Of a stretch of DNA of 64,000 nucleotides, positions 26,584 to 35,998 are shown one piece after another. A program made the translations under genes and the position numbers. Position 1 is the stretch's first letter; every line of letters begins with the position of its first letter. Under the pieces are notes generated by a model that was not told the origin of the DNA, did no database searches, and saw only the letters and a program-made list of their open reading frames with translations. Source of the stretch: Bradyrhizobium centrolobii (GTDB taxonomy: Bacteria > Pseudomonadota > Alphaproteobacteria > Rhizobiales > Xanthobacteraceae); NCBI RefSeq assembly GCF_001641635.1, contig NZ_LUUB01000054.1:1-64000 (forward strand), given 5' to 3'.

Positions 26584-26766
26584 ATGACTGGCCTTTTCGC
26601 CAATGACAGCGAACAGATCGACCGGCGCACCAGCCGTTCGATTTGCGATGCCGTGGGCGAACGGCTGCAGCAGAGCCTTCGCCCAGAGCCGCGACTCACG
26701 TCGCATCTTGAGCACCTCCTGAACGAGCTCAAAAAGCGCGATCGCGAGGGCGGTTCGAACAACTGA
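26584..26766 (+). CDS. Small protein with possible NepR-like helix pair
   Basis: 60 residues from the ATG at 26584 (an in-frame TTG at 26563 would add seven). The segment ICDAVGERLQQSLRPEPRLT followed by SHLEHLLNELKKRD resembles the two-helix layout of NepR, the anti-sigma factor of the alphaproteobacterial general stress response (pattern I-G-x-x-L-R...E-P-x-P...L-x-x-LL-x-x-L). The Tyr/Phe positions typical of NepR are not all kept, so this is a lead rather than an assignment. No ecfG or phyR gene lies nearby, whereas true nepR is normally next to them. The ribosome binding site is weak. Confidence 0.5.
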   Translation: MTGLFANDSEQIDRRTSRSICDAVGERLQQSLRPEPRLTSHLEHLLNELKKRDREGGSNN

Positions 26767-26815
26767 CGGATCAAAAACGGGTTGCGTTCGCGGCGCCTTG
26801 CGGTGACAAGGCGGC

Positions 26816-28678
26816 ATGCTTTCCATCACCGACCTCTCGGTCCGGCTCGCCGGACGCCTCCTGATCGACCAGAGTTCCGTGCAGATCACCCCCGGATCGC
26901 GCGTTGGTCTGGTTGGGCGCAACGGCACCGGCAAGTCGACCCTGTTCAAGGTGATCCGCGGCGAGCTGGCCGCGGAACACGGCTCCGTCACCCTGCCGCC
27001 GCGCTGGCGCGTTGGCAGCCTTGCGCAGGAGGCGCCGAACGGACCGGAGAGCCTGATCGAGGTCGTGCTCAAGGCGGACCTCGAGCGCGACGCGCTGCTG
27101 CGCGAGGCCGAAAGCGCGACCGATCCGCACCAGATCGCGGAGATCCAGACCCGGCTCGTCGACATCGACGCGCATTCCGCCCCGAGCAGAGCGGCCGCGA
27201 TTCTCTCTGGCCTCGGCTTTTCGGCCGCGGACCAGGCGCGCCCTTGCGCGGAATTCTCCGGCGGCTGGCGCATGCGTGTCGCGCTGGCCGCGACGCTCTT
27301 CGCCGCCCCTGACCTGCTCCTGCTCGACGAGCCCACCAACTATCTCGACCTCGAAGGCACGCTGTGGCTGGAGGACCATCTGGCGCACTATCCGCGCACG
27401 GTGATCGTGATCAGCCACGACCGCGACCTGCTCGAGAGCTCCGTCGACCAGATCCTGCATCTGGAGCGCGGTAAGCTCACGCTCTATCGCGGCTCCTACT
27501 CCTCCTTCGAGGAGCAGCGTGCCGCGCGCGAGCTGCTGGACGCCAAGCAGGTCAAGCGCCAGGAAGCCGAACGCGCGCGCCTGCAGGCCTTCGTCGACCG
27601 CTTCAAGGCCAAGGCATCGAAGGCACGACAGGCTCAATCGCGCGTAAAAATGCTCGAGCGGCTGAAGCCGATCACGGCGCTCGTGACCGAGGACGTGCAC
27701 GAGATCAGCTTTCCCGCACCCGAAAAGATGCTGTCGCCGCCGATCATCGCCGTCGACAACGTCTCGGTCGGCTACGATCCGGCGACACCGGTGCTGGGCC
27801 GCGTCACCCTGCGTATCGACAATGACGACCGCATCGCGCTTCTCGGCGCCAACGGCAACGGCAAGTCGACGCTGGTCAAGCTGCTCGCGGGCCGCCTTGC
27901 ACCGTACTCGGGCAAGGTCACGCGCGCCGATAAATTGTCGATCGCCTATTTCGCGCAGCATCAGCTCGACGAACTGAACGAGGACGCTTCCGCCTATGAT
28001 CACGTTCGCAAGCTGATGGGCGATGCGCCGGAGGCCAAGGTGCGTGCGCGCGCCGGCGCGATCGGTTTCTCGGGCAAGGCGGCGGACACCAAGGCGGGCA
28101 AGCTGTCCGGCGGCGAGAAGGCGCGGCTGCTGCTGGGGCTTGCGACCTTCTTCGGCCCCAACATGATCATCCTGGACGAGCCGACCAACCATCTCGACAT
28201 CGACAGCCGCGCCGCGCTCGCGGAGGCGATCAATGAGTTTCCCGGCGCGGTGATCATGGTCTCGCACGACCGCTATCTGATCGAGGCCTGCGCCGAGCGG
28301 CTCTGGATCGTCGCCGAGCGCACTGTGACCAACTATGACGGCGACCTCGACGAATACCGCCGCCTGGTGCTGTCGTCGCGCAACGCGGAAGCCTCGCCGC
28401 GCGAGCGCAACGGCGTGGGCGAGAAGCCGCAGCGCGCCAGGACCGACAACCGGGGCTCGTTGAAAAAGCGCATCGCGGAAGCCGAGGCCGAGATCGCCCG
28501 CGTCAGTGAGATCATCGCCAAGATCGACACCGCGCTCGCCCTGCCCGACATCTTCACGCGCGACCCCAAGCAGGCCGCGCAGCTATCGAAGGCGCGCTCG
28601 AATGCAGCCGACGCGCTGGCGCGTGCGGAGGAGCAATGGCTCGAGGCGAGCGCGCAATATGACGAGGTGGCGGGCTAA
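26816..28678 (+). CDS. ABC-F family ATPase (Uup/YheS type)
   Basis: Soluble protein of 620 residues with two ATPase domains and no membrane span. Domain 1 has Walker A GRNGTGKSTLFKV, the signature FSGGWRMRVALAA and Walker B LLLLDEPTNYLDLE. The linker is Arg/Lys-rich (KQVKRQEAERARLQAF). Domain 2 has Walker A GANGNGKSTLVKL, LSGGEKARLLLGL and ILDEPTNHLDI. A coiled-coil C-terminus (KKRIAEAEAEIARVSEIIAK) is like that of Uup/YheS. ABC-F proteins act on the ribosome during translation; whether this one is housekeeping or protects against an antibiotic is not decided by sequence. Confidence 0.92.
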   Translation: MLSITDLSVRLAGRLLIDQSSVQITPGSRVGLVGRNGTGKSTLFKVIRGELAAEHGSVTLPPRWRVGSLAQEAPNGPESLIEVVLKADLERDALLREAESATDPHQIAEIQTRLVDIDAHSAPSRAAAILSGLGFSAADQARPCAEFSGGWRMRVALAATLFAAPDLLLLDEPTNYLDLEGTLWLEDHLAHYPRTVIVISHDRDLLESSVDQILHLERGKLTLYRGSYSSFEEQRAARELLDAKQVKRQEAERARLQAFVDRFKAKASKARQAQSRVKMLERLKPITALVTEDVHEISFPAPEKMLSPPIIAVDNVSVGYDPATPVLGRVTLRIDNDDRIALLGANGNGKSTLVKLLAGRLAPYSGKVTRADKLSIAYFAQHQLDELNEDASAYDHVRKLMGDAPEAKVRARAGAIGFSGKAADTKAGKLSGGEKARLLLGLATFFGPNMIILDEPTNHLDIDSRAALAEAINEFPGAVIMVSHDRYLIEACAERLWIVAERTVTNYDGDLDEYRRLVLSSRNAEASPRERNGVGEKPQRARTDNRGSLKKRIAEAEAEIARVSEIIAKIDTALALPDIFTRDPKQAAQLSKARSNAADALARAEEQWLEASAQYDEVAG

Positions 28679-28988
28679 AGGCTCTCCGGGCCCGGTTGCG
28701 CGAGGCTCTTGTCAAAATTTGAAAAACAACCCCATGCAAAGTAGCAGGGCGGTATCATAACACCAAAAAGCTGACATCAGCGCTGTGTGATCGCGATCTG
28801 CCGGATATCCACTCCCCAAGCTCTTCGGACTCAAGAGAGGTATCACGCGGAGTCCACATCCCCCGCATTTTGAGCGTATCGCGAAACGAATTGTGCCGAC
28901 CGCGTGATCGTTCTCTGCGCGGCGGCACAGCGCAACCTTCGACGAACTTCATGCCGGCCCGCCCGAGGGCCGGCATGAGTTCACATTC
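28679..28988. other. Intergenic stretch with a palindromic hairpin
   Basis: 310 bases without a credible gene. A strong hairpin at 28951-28976 (ATGCCGGCCC paired with GGGCCGGCAT) lies 13 bases past the stop of the DUF1254 gene. It has no clear T-run on either strand, so it is a weak terminator or an RNA stabiliser. The rest is less GC-rich than the flanking ABC-F gene and marks the start of the eroded 28.7-33.2 kb region. Confidence 0.5.
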
Positions 28989-30416
28989 TCAACCGACCTT
29001 CTTGGCGGCTGGAACCGTCCATGTGCCGTTGATGATCGACGGGTCCGTTTCGTCCGGCCAATACATGCGCAGCATGAGTATGAAATCTCCCTCAGGCGCG
29101 GGAAGCCAGTTCGCTTCCTTGTCTTTGCCCGGCGAGTCCTTCTGAATGTAGAGATCGGTTGAACCGTCCGGATTTTCCTTCAAGTCTTGCCGCGCGCTGA
29201 TCGAGTAGCGGTTGAGCGGATTGTTCACAAAGAAGTAGCTGCTGTCGTACATCGTCAGCGACCAAAATCCCTCGACGGGCGGCAGATGGCCCTTGGGAAA
29301 CCGCATGACGTACTTGCTTGCGCCATTGTATTTTTGGCCATCCGCATCCTTTTGCGAGGTCGGGTAGACCGCGTCCTGCGGACGGTTGGCGCCGAGGCCG
29401 ATGGCGGTCACGAGGGCCCGCATCAGATAGTCGGTGCCATAGATGCCGGTTTTGGTCGTGAAGGCAAAGCCATTCTCGTCCTTGACGGCCTTGTTGATCT
29501 TGAACTGAAGCATGATCCTGTCGAACGACACCTCCGGTAAGCGCTTTAGGAAGTCAGCCTTGAGCTTGCTCTCATCAAAATCCTGTCCGGGAACGATACC
29601 GATGCGGACGAATTTGGCGAGCTGGGGCGCATCTGCGGCCGACGGCGGATTGGTCTTCATCAGCTCGCACAGCAGCTTGAAATACGACACCGCGTCCATG
29701 CGATTGACCTGTTCGCGGACAGCCGTCTTCATGTCGATCGACGGATCGACTTTTCCCGGAGGTGGCGTGTACGGCTTGCCGTAGGCACTGAGCGGAACGA
29801 GCTTGCACTCGTCCTGCAGCTTGTGGACCGCCGCATAGTCCTCCGGCGTGCCGGTGCAATAGATGCGACCGAGCAGCCACACGATGTTGGTGGGCGACTT
29901 GTACTCCTTCACGCCATCCGGCAGCGTGCCTTTCCAGCCCGGTCCGGTGATTGCGTAGGTCTGTGCGTCCGTGCCGGTAGTGCGCTTCCCTGGCACGTGG
30001 AACACCGTCGTCCAGCCATCCAGCATAGGCATCAAGAAATAGCGCCCCTTCATGTCCGGGATGCTGAGGACCCACGGTTCTTTCCCGACATCGAAAAAGG
30101 AAGTCGTGTAGAGAGTGTCCGCGTTCGGCGCTGTGACATCCCTGAATGAGGCGTCCGGATAGTGGCGCAGCTTGATGATATGGCCCATCGGCCCTCGCGT
30201 GCCCACGGGCTCGGCGACGTTGGTGATAATCCGCCGGGTCATCTCCATCGTCACCAGAGGATAGCCGAATATGTAAGCGTCGCTCGCGAGCCAGAAATCC
30301 TCCAGGCCTTGGCCCACACCAAGGAAAGAATCTTGGGCAAGGGTTGACCCTGGTGCAGCTGCTCCTGCCAGCAGCCCCATTCCACCAAATGCGAGGGATC
30401 GACGGGTGATCGTCAT
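28989..30416 (-). CDS. Exported DUF1254/DUF1214 domain protein
   Basis: 475 residues. A twin-arginine-like start (TRRSLAFGGMGLLAG) with cleavage near TLAQ suggests export. DUF1254 covers the N-terminal half (ASDAYIFGYPLVTMEMTRRI, then PNADTLYTTSFFDV) and DUF1214 the C-terminal end (GFWSLTMYDSSYFFVNNPLNRYSI, with LMLRMYWP near the end). The biochemical role of these paired domains is not established. It sits alone on the minus strand upstream of a palindromic hairpin. An exported protein of unknown function lies upstream on the same strand about 150 bases away. Confidence 0.85.
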   Translation of the reverse strand: MTITRRSLAFGGMGLLAGAAAPGSTLAQDSFLGVGQGLEDFWLASDAYIFGYPLVTMEMTRRIITNVAEPVGTRGPMGHIIKLRHYPDASFRDVTAPNADTLYTTSFFDVGKEPWVLSIPDMKGRYFLMPMLDGWTTVFHVPGKRTTGTDAQTYAITGPGWKGTLPDGVKEYKSPTNIVWLLGRIYCTGTPEDYAAVHKLQDECKLVPLSAYGKPYTPPPGKVDPSIDMKTAVREQVNRMDAVSYFKLLCELMKTNPPSAADAPQLAKFVRIGIVPGQDFDESKLKADFLKRLPEVSFDRIMLQFKINKAVKDENGFAFTTKTGIYGTDYLMRALVTAIGLGANRPQDAVYPTSQKDADGQKYNGASKYVMRFPKGHLPPVEGFWSLTMYDSSYFFVNNPLNRYSISARQDLKENPDGSTDLYIQKDSPGKDKEANWLPAPEGDFILMLRMYWPDETDPSIINGTWTVPAAKKVG

Positions 30417-30565
30417 CGTATTTCCTTTCCTGAATCGAACTCAAATGACGGGTAGCGATTTCAGATTGGGCTTATGCCCTCGAAGGCGGCGACGGTGATT
30501 TCCTCAATGACAGGGTGATCCGGGAAGAACTGCGCAGTGCTGCGGTGCCCGCCAGTCTGCGCTGA

Positions 30566-31234
30566 TCAATAGCAAGGCGGATAAGGATAGTATCCGCACC
30601 GGGGCGCGTAGTACGGATAGGCCGCAGCTCCCGCGACGGCGGCCGCCCCCGCAAAGGCAGCACCACGATAGAAAGCACCGCGCCAGGCCGTCCGGCGGGC
30701 AACGCCGGCAAAGGACAACGGCGTGAAGGGTCGGCCAATGATGTCGATGAAGACCGATGCCGGTCCATCAGCTCCCGCAAGATCGCCTTCAAGTACATCG
30801 ACATCGAAAGTCAGCTTGTCGCCTTCAAGCTTTGGCGATTTCAGTACAACGACGGCGTCGGTCACCGATGATCCGTCTTTCTTGAATCCGGAAACCGTGG
30901 CGTTTGGAGGATCTTTCGCGAAGTTGTCGCTGCCGTTGCCCCAATCCTCGACAATTCGCGCGGTAAGATCGTGACCGGCAGCCCGAACGGGCCGATCGGC
31001 AAATACGATTGCATTCGGCGAAATCCCGGTCAGAACAAGCCTCCCGTCCTTCAAGCTGGCGCCGCGCGAATTGAGGACGAAGAGAGAGGGAACGACTTCC
31101 GGCTTTGCCTGACCTATAGCTTTCTCAAGCGGAATGTGCGGCTTATTCTCGGGTGCGGATTGAGCAACAAGCTGTTGCGGGACGGCTAACAATCCGGCGG
31201 CGCAAACTGCAATCAGAGCTGCACGAAGGGTCAT
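30566..31234 (-). CDS. Secreted protein of unknown function
   Basis: 222 residues. A Sec signal (RAALIAVCAAGLLAVPQQLVAQ) is followed by a beta-rich region (SLFVLNSRGASLKDGRLVLT, VVVLKSPKLEGDKLTFDVDV) and a C-terminal Ala/Gly-rich hydrophobic stretch that ends PYYAPRCGYYPYPPCY. That Tyr/Pro/Cys ending is typical of surface or periplasmic proteins in this group. I recognise no family with confidence. It is on the same strand as the DUF1254 gene but separated by 149 bases, so co-transcription is uncertain. Confidence 0.7.
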   Translation of the reverse strand: MTLRAALIAVCAAGLLAVPQQLVAQSAPENKPHIPLEKAIGQAKPEVVPSLFVLNSRGASLKDGRLVLTGISPNAIVFADRPVRAAGHDLTARIVEDWGNGSDNFAKDPPNATVSGFKKDGSSVTDAVVVLKSPKLEGDKLTFDVDVLEGDLAGADGPASVFIDIIGRPFTPLSFAGVARRTAWRGAFYRGAAFAGAAAVAGAAAYPYYAPRCGYYPYPPCY

Positions 31235-31435
31235 CGTGGTTCTCCCCGGAAAGTGGGTTGTTTTCTTTATCGCCGGCTAGCTTCCCAAACTCGGCCCACG
31301 CACGTTGCAGGCATTGTCGACAAACAGCGGATCCTCAGGAGTTTTGGCAATCGATTTCGGCAAGCAACTTCCTGAACATTTCGCGCCAATTCAGATCACA
31401 AGTCTTGCCATTTCGCGCCAATCGCTGAGAATAGT

Positions 31436-31819
31436 TCAGCGGTCGATCGCGCAAGGTCTTCGATGGCGCGCCTGCCCATGCTTACGGGCAAGTTGCTGAC
31501 GCCTGTAAATGACAGGTTGAACTTTCATCAAACGCACGAAAGCGCGGCTGAAGCTGCTTGCGTTGGTATACCCGAGGAATTTGGCGATATCCGACAGGCG
31601 CTTGCTTGAATCCACGAGCAAGCGGCAAGCGATGTGCAGGCGAGCCTTGGCGAGCATTTCGCTGTGACTCGTGCCCATGCGACCGAGATGACGCTGCAAC
31701 GTGCGAGCGCTGATCTTGAGTGCACGAGCGGTACTATCGAGGGTTGCGTCACCGTGTCGCAGCGACGCGACTATAACCGCGTGGACCGCCTGGGATGAAG
31801 GCAAACGGACAGCTCTCAT
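31436..31819 (-). CDS. Isolated AraC-type DNA-binding domain (possible remnant)
   Basis: 127 residues made of the AraC/XylS double helix-turn-helix only (TLDSTARALKISARTLQRHL, then LSDIAKFLGYTNASSFSRAF). Full relatives with an arabinose-binding-type N-terminal domain are about 330-345 residues, like the neighbour at 32007-33047, so some 200 residues are missing. No matching upstream coding sequence remains between the two divergent genes. It may be a 5'-deleted pseudogene or a working stand-alone domain that competes for the same operator. The open frame is intact. Confidence 0.7.
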   Translation of the reverse strand: MRAVRLPSSQAVHAVIVASLRHGDATLDSTARALKISARTLQRHLGRMGTSHSEMLAKARLHIACRLLVDSSKRLSDIAKFLGYTNASSFSRAFVRLMKVQPVIYRRQQLARKHGQARHRRPCAIDR

Positions 31820-32006
31820 CGGTCAGTGTGAGGCGTGAAGCCCATGCTCCCTCAAGAGAAAACCGATGCTTCAAAGTTAAAGCTGTTTCGGCGGACGAAT
31901 CTGGCCATCAGCCGCCAATTGCCAAGCGTTACTCGGCAAAGGCAGGGCAAGAAGATTGGTGACCTGCTAGTCTGAGATCGCGGCAAAGCTTCTTGGGCAG
32001 GTAGTA

Positions 32007-33047
32007 ATGACCGTCATTCCATTGACCCGCTGTCAATTTCTCATCCCCTTCGCAGAGATACATTCTGAAATCGGCGGTCCCACGGCGGCGCTTCTCGCCA
32101 AATTTCAGTTGCCTGCGTCTTTAGAGGAAAAAGCGGATCACTACGTGCCGTTGCTGCCGGCCGTTCGGTTCGCGACGACCGCCCAGGAAAGCCAAGGCTT
32201 GTCAGAGATTGCCTTTCGAGCAGCCCAGCGGCTCTCATTCGACCATTTGAGCGAGGCCATGAGGGTTCGAATCCGCCACGCGCCAACTCTTTTTGTTGCC
32301 CTTCAGCAGATGTGCAAGTGGGCGCCGATCGAAGACACAACCCTCCATCTATGGCTAGAGCCGTGCGGCGGGAGCATGAAAGTTTGCAGCAGGCTCATTG
32401 GAACGGAAGGCATTTCACATCTCGAGATATCCCAGTGGCTCCAGAACATATTTGTGATGCACATCGTCCGTCAGTTCGCTGGAGCGAATTGGTCTCCGAG
32501 AGTGATCGCGTTTGAAGCACACTATACACCAAGCATTGAGGTTCAATTGTACTGGCCGAATACGCGTTTCATATCGGGTCAGAAGGCTTCTTGGATCGAA
32601 GTGCCGCTGGAGCTCGTGAGCCTTACCAATCCCGCAAATGACTTTCTGCAAACGCCATCCAAGAACGAACTGCAGCCAATCGGCAGAGACGTCGTCAGCG
32701 TGCTCAGGCTTACCTTACCCGCCTACCTTGACGAGGGAGGGCTCACAATAACGCAGGCGGCCGAGATGCTTCGGCTGAGTGTCAGGAGTCTCCAGAGAAA
32801 GCTTTCGCTGGCTGGAATTACCTACGCGGGCCTACTCGAGCAGGCCCGCTTCAACAACGCGATAAAACTCCTAAGCGATACTGAAACCAAGATTATCGAC
32901 ATCGCGTTCTCATCGGGCTACGCCGACCCTGCACACTTTGCTCGTGCTTTCCGTCGGATCTCCGGATGCACGCCGCGAGAGTTTCGTCAGAGGCGGAGAA
33001 ACGGGACAAGCGAGATCGGTCGTGCGGCCGACCAGTCACGGTATTAG
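32007..33047 (+). CDS. AraC-family transcriptional regulator with arabinose-binding-type domain
   Basis: 346 residues. The N-terminal about 210 residues follow the pattern of the AraC_N/arabinose-binding domain of OruR/ArgR-type regulators (FRAAQRLSFDHLSEAMRVRI, LHLWLEPCGGSMKVCSRLIG). The C-terminal double helix-turn-helix is LTITQAAEMLRLSVRSLQRK and IIDIAFSSGYADPAHFARAF. The gene is less GC-rich than its neighbours, a sign of transfer. It is divergent from the shorter AraC-type gene 187 bases upstream. A target gene is not evident; a broken autotransporter tail lies just downstream. Confidence 0.88.
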   Translation: MTVIPLTRCQFLIPFAEIHSEIGGPTAALLAKFQLPASLEEKADHYVPLLPAVRFATTAQESQGLSEIAFRAAQRLSFDHLSEAMRVRIRHAPTLFVALQQMCKWAPIEDTTLHLWLEPCGGSMKVCSRLIGTEGISHLEISQWLQNIFVMHIVRQFAGANWSPRVIAFEAHYTPSIEVQLYWPNTRFISGQKASWIEVPLELVSLTNPANDFLQTPSKNELQPIGRDVVSVLRLTLPAYLDEGGLTITQAAEMLRLSVRSLQRKLSLAGITYAGLLEQARFNNAIKLLSDTETKIIDIAFSSGYADPAHFARAFRRISGCTPREFRQRRRNGTSEIGRAADQSRY

Positions 33048-33100
33048 CTCAATCGCGACTTTGGCTTTCGAGGCTAAAACAGACATTTCTCGCCGGCGCC

Positions 33101-33208
33101 AAGAAAAAATGGCTGAACGGGATTTCACTCGCCGCGACCTTCGAGGGCGAGTTCTCAGGGAACGTCACGAGCTACGCCGGCAAGGCCGCCATCAAATACG
33201 GCTGGTGA
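33101..33208 (+). pseudogene. Remnant: last strands of an autotransporter barrel
   Basis: The last 29-30 residues before a TGA read NGISLAATFEGEFSGN, TSYAGKAAIKYGW. This is the normal final hairpin and insertion signal of an autotransporter beta-barrel (alternating hydrophobics ending in Trp). Nothing upstream in the same frame resembles the rest of a barrel, and the AraC gene ends 54 bases earlier. It is best read as the surviving 3' end of a deleted autotransporter gene. Confidence 0.6.
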
Positions 33209-33385
33209 GCCCGCGATCCGGCGCTCGACGCGCCGACGATTGCACGGACCGCACGCGCCAGATGGCGCGTGCGAAATTCCGGCGCTGTGAAAACTGCAAG
33301 CACGGCAGACTTGGCGCGACAGACTTGGCACGAAAGATCTGGCGCCGGCCTTGACGGTCAACGCCTCCGGCACGCGCGCCTTCGC

Positions 33386-33907
33386 TCAGGTCGCGGCCTT
33401 CTTCTTCGCCTTCGGCTTGGCGGGCTTCGGTGCGGCCGGCTGCTCCGGCGTGCCTTCGATCGAGGACAGGCGGCCGGACGTGAACGTGTAGATGCCGGCA
33501 CGTGGACCGGTCGTCCAGGTGACGACTGTGACGCGTCTGCCGGCGGCATCATTGGAGATGTTGACGCTGGAGGGCGCACCGATGCCGCGCACCACGTCGC
33601 ATTCGGTATGGCCGAGCGCCACCGTTCCACCAGAGGTCGCAGGCGCCGTTGTCGACGCATTGGCATCGGCCGGTCCGGGCGGCGGCGCTGTGCCGGGACA
33701 GGCGCCGTCGGCGCTGACCAGATCCTCGGCCCCCACCGGCTTGTCGGGCGTCAATGGCGGCGATTCGATCGAGATGTTCTTGATGGACAGGCGGCCGGCC
33801 TTGGAAAACCATTCGGCGTCCTTCGAAAACAGATCGGTCCCGCTCGAGCAGCCCGCGATCAGCGGCGCAACGGCGGCCAACACAACTATGAGCGACCTTG
33901 GAAGCAT
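33386..33907 (-). CDS. Predicted lipoprotein
   Basis: 173 residues from the ATG at 33907 (an in-frame ATG at 33919 adds four). A lipoprotein signal ends in the lipobox LIAGC, so the protein should be lipidated and held in the membrane. The middle has ALGHTECDVVRGIGAPSSV and VTVVTWTTGPRAGIYTFTSG, a pattern similar to small SmpA/BamE-like domains (G-x-x-x-V...G-x-P), followed by a Pro/Ala/Lys tail. The BamE resemblance is a guess from pattern. It stands alone between the autotransporter remnant and holC. Confidence 0.7.
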   Translation of the reverse strand: MLPRSLIVVLAAVAPLIAGCSSGTDLFSKDAEWFSKAGRLSIKNISIESPPLTPDKPVGAEDLVSADGACPGTAPPPGPADANASTTAPATSGGTVALGHTECDVVRGIGAPSSVNISNDAAGRRVTVVTWTTGPRAGIYTFTSGRLSSIEGTPEQPAAPKPAKPKAKKKAAT

Positions 33908-34046
33908 TTGATGTCGCACGATAAACTAAATTCCCCGCGTGAAGGACCCACCCTAAGCGATTGTCCCAACATCACTTTGCGGCACGAAGGTGGCCGAAGC
34001 TAGCCTGATCCGGAAAGTGCAAATTATCATTAATTGCGAGCGACCG

Positions 34047-34499
34047 CTAATTCCGCCGCTGCCACCGGCCGCGCTCGTCGGCCTGCCAATAGGTCACCTC
34101 AAATCCGCGCGCCTTGCAAACCGTCCAGGCGCTGCGCGCCTGCGACAGTGCATCCGGATCGTCACCATTGAACAGCAGCACCATCCGCTCATAGCCCTGT
34201 GCGTCCTGGGGCAGCGCGGCGTTGTCGATCAGGAAGCGGACATTGGCTCCGTTCGGATTGTCCGCCTCGATCGCCAGCACGATCGGCTGATCGGCGGCAT
34301 CGTTCACGCGCCATGTCGCGTGCGGCAGAAAGGAATCGTCGCGATAGGTCCACAAATGCGCATCCAGCGCATCAGCACGCTCCGGCGAGGTCGACTGCAC
34401 CACGACGCGCCAGCCGCGTTCCAGCGACTTCTCAAGAAGTGGCGGCAAGACGTTCTCAACCGACATGTCTTGCAGATGGTAGAACAGGACCTCGGTCAT
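34047..34499 (-). CDS. holC: DNA polymerase III chi subunit
   Basis: 150-residue clamp-loader accessory protein that links the loader to single-stranded-DNA-binding protein. The start [20 protein letters not shown] is characteristic, as are [24 protein letters not shown] and the conserved ending [14 protein letters not shown]. Its ATG overlaps the pepA stop (ATGA at 34496-34499), so it is co-translated behind pepA, the usual pairing in proteobacteria. Confidence 0.92.
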   Translation of the reverse strand: MTEVLFYHLQDMSVENVLPPLLEKSLERGWRVVVQSTSPERADALDAHLWTYRDDSFLPHATWRVNDAADQPIVLAIEADNPNGANVRFLIDNAALPQDAQGYERMVLLFNGDDPDALSQARSAWTVCKARGFEVTYWQADERGRWQRRN

Positions 34500-35998
34500 T
34501 TGCTCTCGTAGTGGTCTGCCACCAGCCGGTCGAGCAGGCGTACGCCGTAGCCGGAGCCCCAGCTCTGGTTGATGTCGGTCTTCGGCGCGCCCATCGCGGT
34601 GCCGGCGATGTCGAGATGCGCCCAGGGCGTGCCGTCGACGAAGCGCTGGAGGAACTGCGCCGCGGTGATCGAGCCCCCGTGGCGGCCGCCGGTGTTCTTC
34701 ATGTCGGCGAACTGGGAATCGATCAGCTTGTCGTATTCGGGGCCAAGCGGCATGCGCCAGACCTTCTCGCCGCTCTCGAGTCCGGCCGTCAGCAGCCGCT
34801 CGGCGAGTTCGTCATTGTTGGAGAACATGCCGGCATGCTCGGTGCCGAGCGCGACCATGATCGCGCCGGTGAGCGTGGCCAGATCCACCATGAATTTCGG
34901 CTTCATCTTCTTGGCGACGTACCAGAGCACGTCGGCCAGCACCAGGCGACCTTCGGCGTCGGTGTTGATGATCTCGATGGTCTGGCCCGACATCGAGGTG
35001 ACGATATCGCCAGGACGCTGCGCGTTGCCGTCGGGCATGTTCTCGACGAGGCCGATAGCGCCAACGGCGTTGACCTTGGCTTTGCGCGCGGCGAGCGCGT
35101 GCATCAGGCCGACGACGCAGGCCGCTCCCCCCATGTCGCCCTTCATGTCCTCCATGCTGGCAGCCCCCTTAATAGAAATGCCGCCGGTATCGAAACAGAC
35201 GCCCTTGCCGACGAAGGCGACGGGTGCAGTCCCCTTCTTGGCCCCATCCCAGCGCATGATCACGGTGCGGCTCGGCCGCGCCGAGCCCTGGCCGACGCCG
35301 AGCAGCGCGCCCATGCCGAGCTTCTGCATCGCCTTGACGTCGAGCACCTCGACCTTGACGCCGAGCTTGCGGAGCTGACTTGCCCGGCGCGCGAACTCCT
35401 CGGGATAGAGCACGTTCGGCGGCTCGTTGACGAGGTCGCGCGCGACGATCACGCCGTCGACCACATAGCCTGCCGACGCAAAGGCCTTCTTCGCCGAGGC
35501 GACATCGGCCACCGCAAGCGAGACGTCGGCGCGCAAGGCGCCGCCCTCCTCGCCCTCCTTCTTCTTGGTCTTGTAGCGGTCGAACTTGTAGGCGCGCAGC
35601 CGCAAGCCCGAGGCGATCGCGACCGCCTGCTCGCTCGTCATCGCCCCATCGGGCAGCTCCGCCATGATGGTCATGGCGCCACCTCCCGCCTGGAGCTTGC
35701 TCGCCGCCACGCCGCCGAATTTGAGGAAATCACTCGCCTTCAGGCCTGCGACCTTGCCGGCGCCGATCACGATCAGGCGAGTTGCCTTCAATCCCTCGGG
35801 CGCCAGGATGTCCAGCGCCGCACCGCTCTTGCCCTTGAAGGCGGCGGCCGCCGCCGCCCGCTTCACGAGATCATTGGCGGCGCCGAGCGCCTTGGCCGTC
35901 GCCGGCCCCATCTTCAGACTATCGTCGCAGAACACCACGAGGATGCCACGGGGCGCGGCGGCAAGCGGGACAAAGCCGACCTTGATGGCATCGGACAT
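34496..35998 (-). CDS. pepA: Leucyl aminopeptidase (M17)
   Basis: Cytosolic two-metal exopeptidase of 500 residues that removes N-terminal residues; some homologues also bind DNA. The catalytic and metal-binding block is present: [28 protein letters not shown] and the family signature [14 protein letters not shown]. The ATG at 35998 follows GGAGGAG at a good distance; an in-frame ATG at 36013 is upstream of that site. It is followed by holC with a four-base overlap. Confidence 0.95.
   Translation of the reverse strand: MSDAIKVGFVPLAAAPRGILVVFCDDSLKMGPATAKALGAANDLVKRAAAAAAFKGKSGAALDILAPEGLKATRLIVIGAGKVAGLKASDFLKFGGVAASKLQAGGGAMTIMAELPDGAMTSEQAVAIASGLRLRAYKFDRYKTKKKEGEEGGALRADVSLAVADVASAKKAFASAGYVVDGVIVARDLVNEPPNVLYPEEFARRASQLRKLGVKVEVLDVKAMQKLGMGALLGVGQGSARPSRTVIMRWDGAKKGTAPVAFVGKGVCFDTGGISIKGAASMEDMKGDMGGAACVVGLMHALAARKAKVNAVGAIGLVENMPDGNAQRPGDIVTSMSGQTIEIINTDAEGRLVLADVLWYVAKKMKPKFMVDLATLTGAIMVALGTEHAGMFSNNDELAERLLTAGLESGEKVWRMPLGPEYDKLIDSQFADMKNTGGRHGGSITAAQFLQRFVDGTPWAHLDIAGTAMGAPKTDINQSWGSGYGVRLLDRLVADHYESK

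Noticed and set aside
30458..30566. Short plus-strand coding-like stretch ending in TGA between the DUF1254 gene and the secreted protein gene
   Set aside because: About 35 codons with no start or RBS and no recognised family; too short to support.
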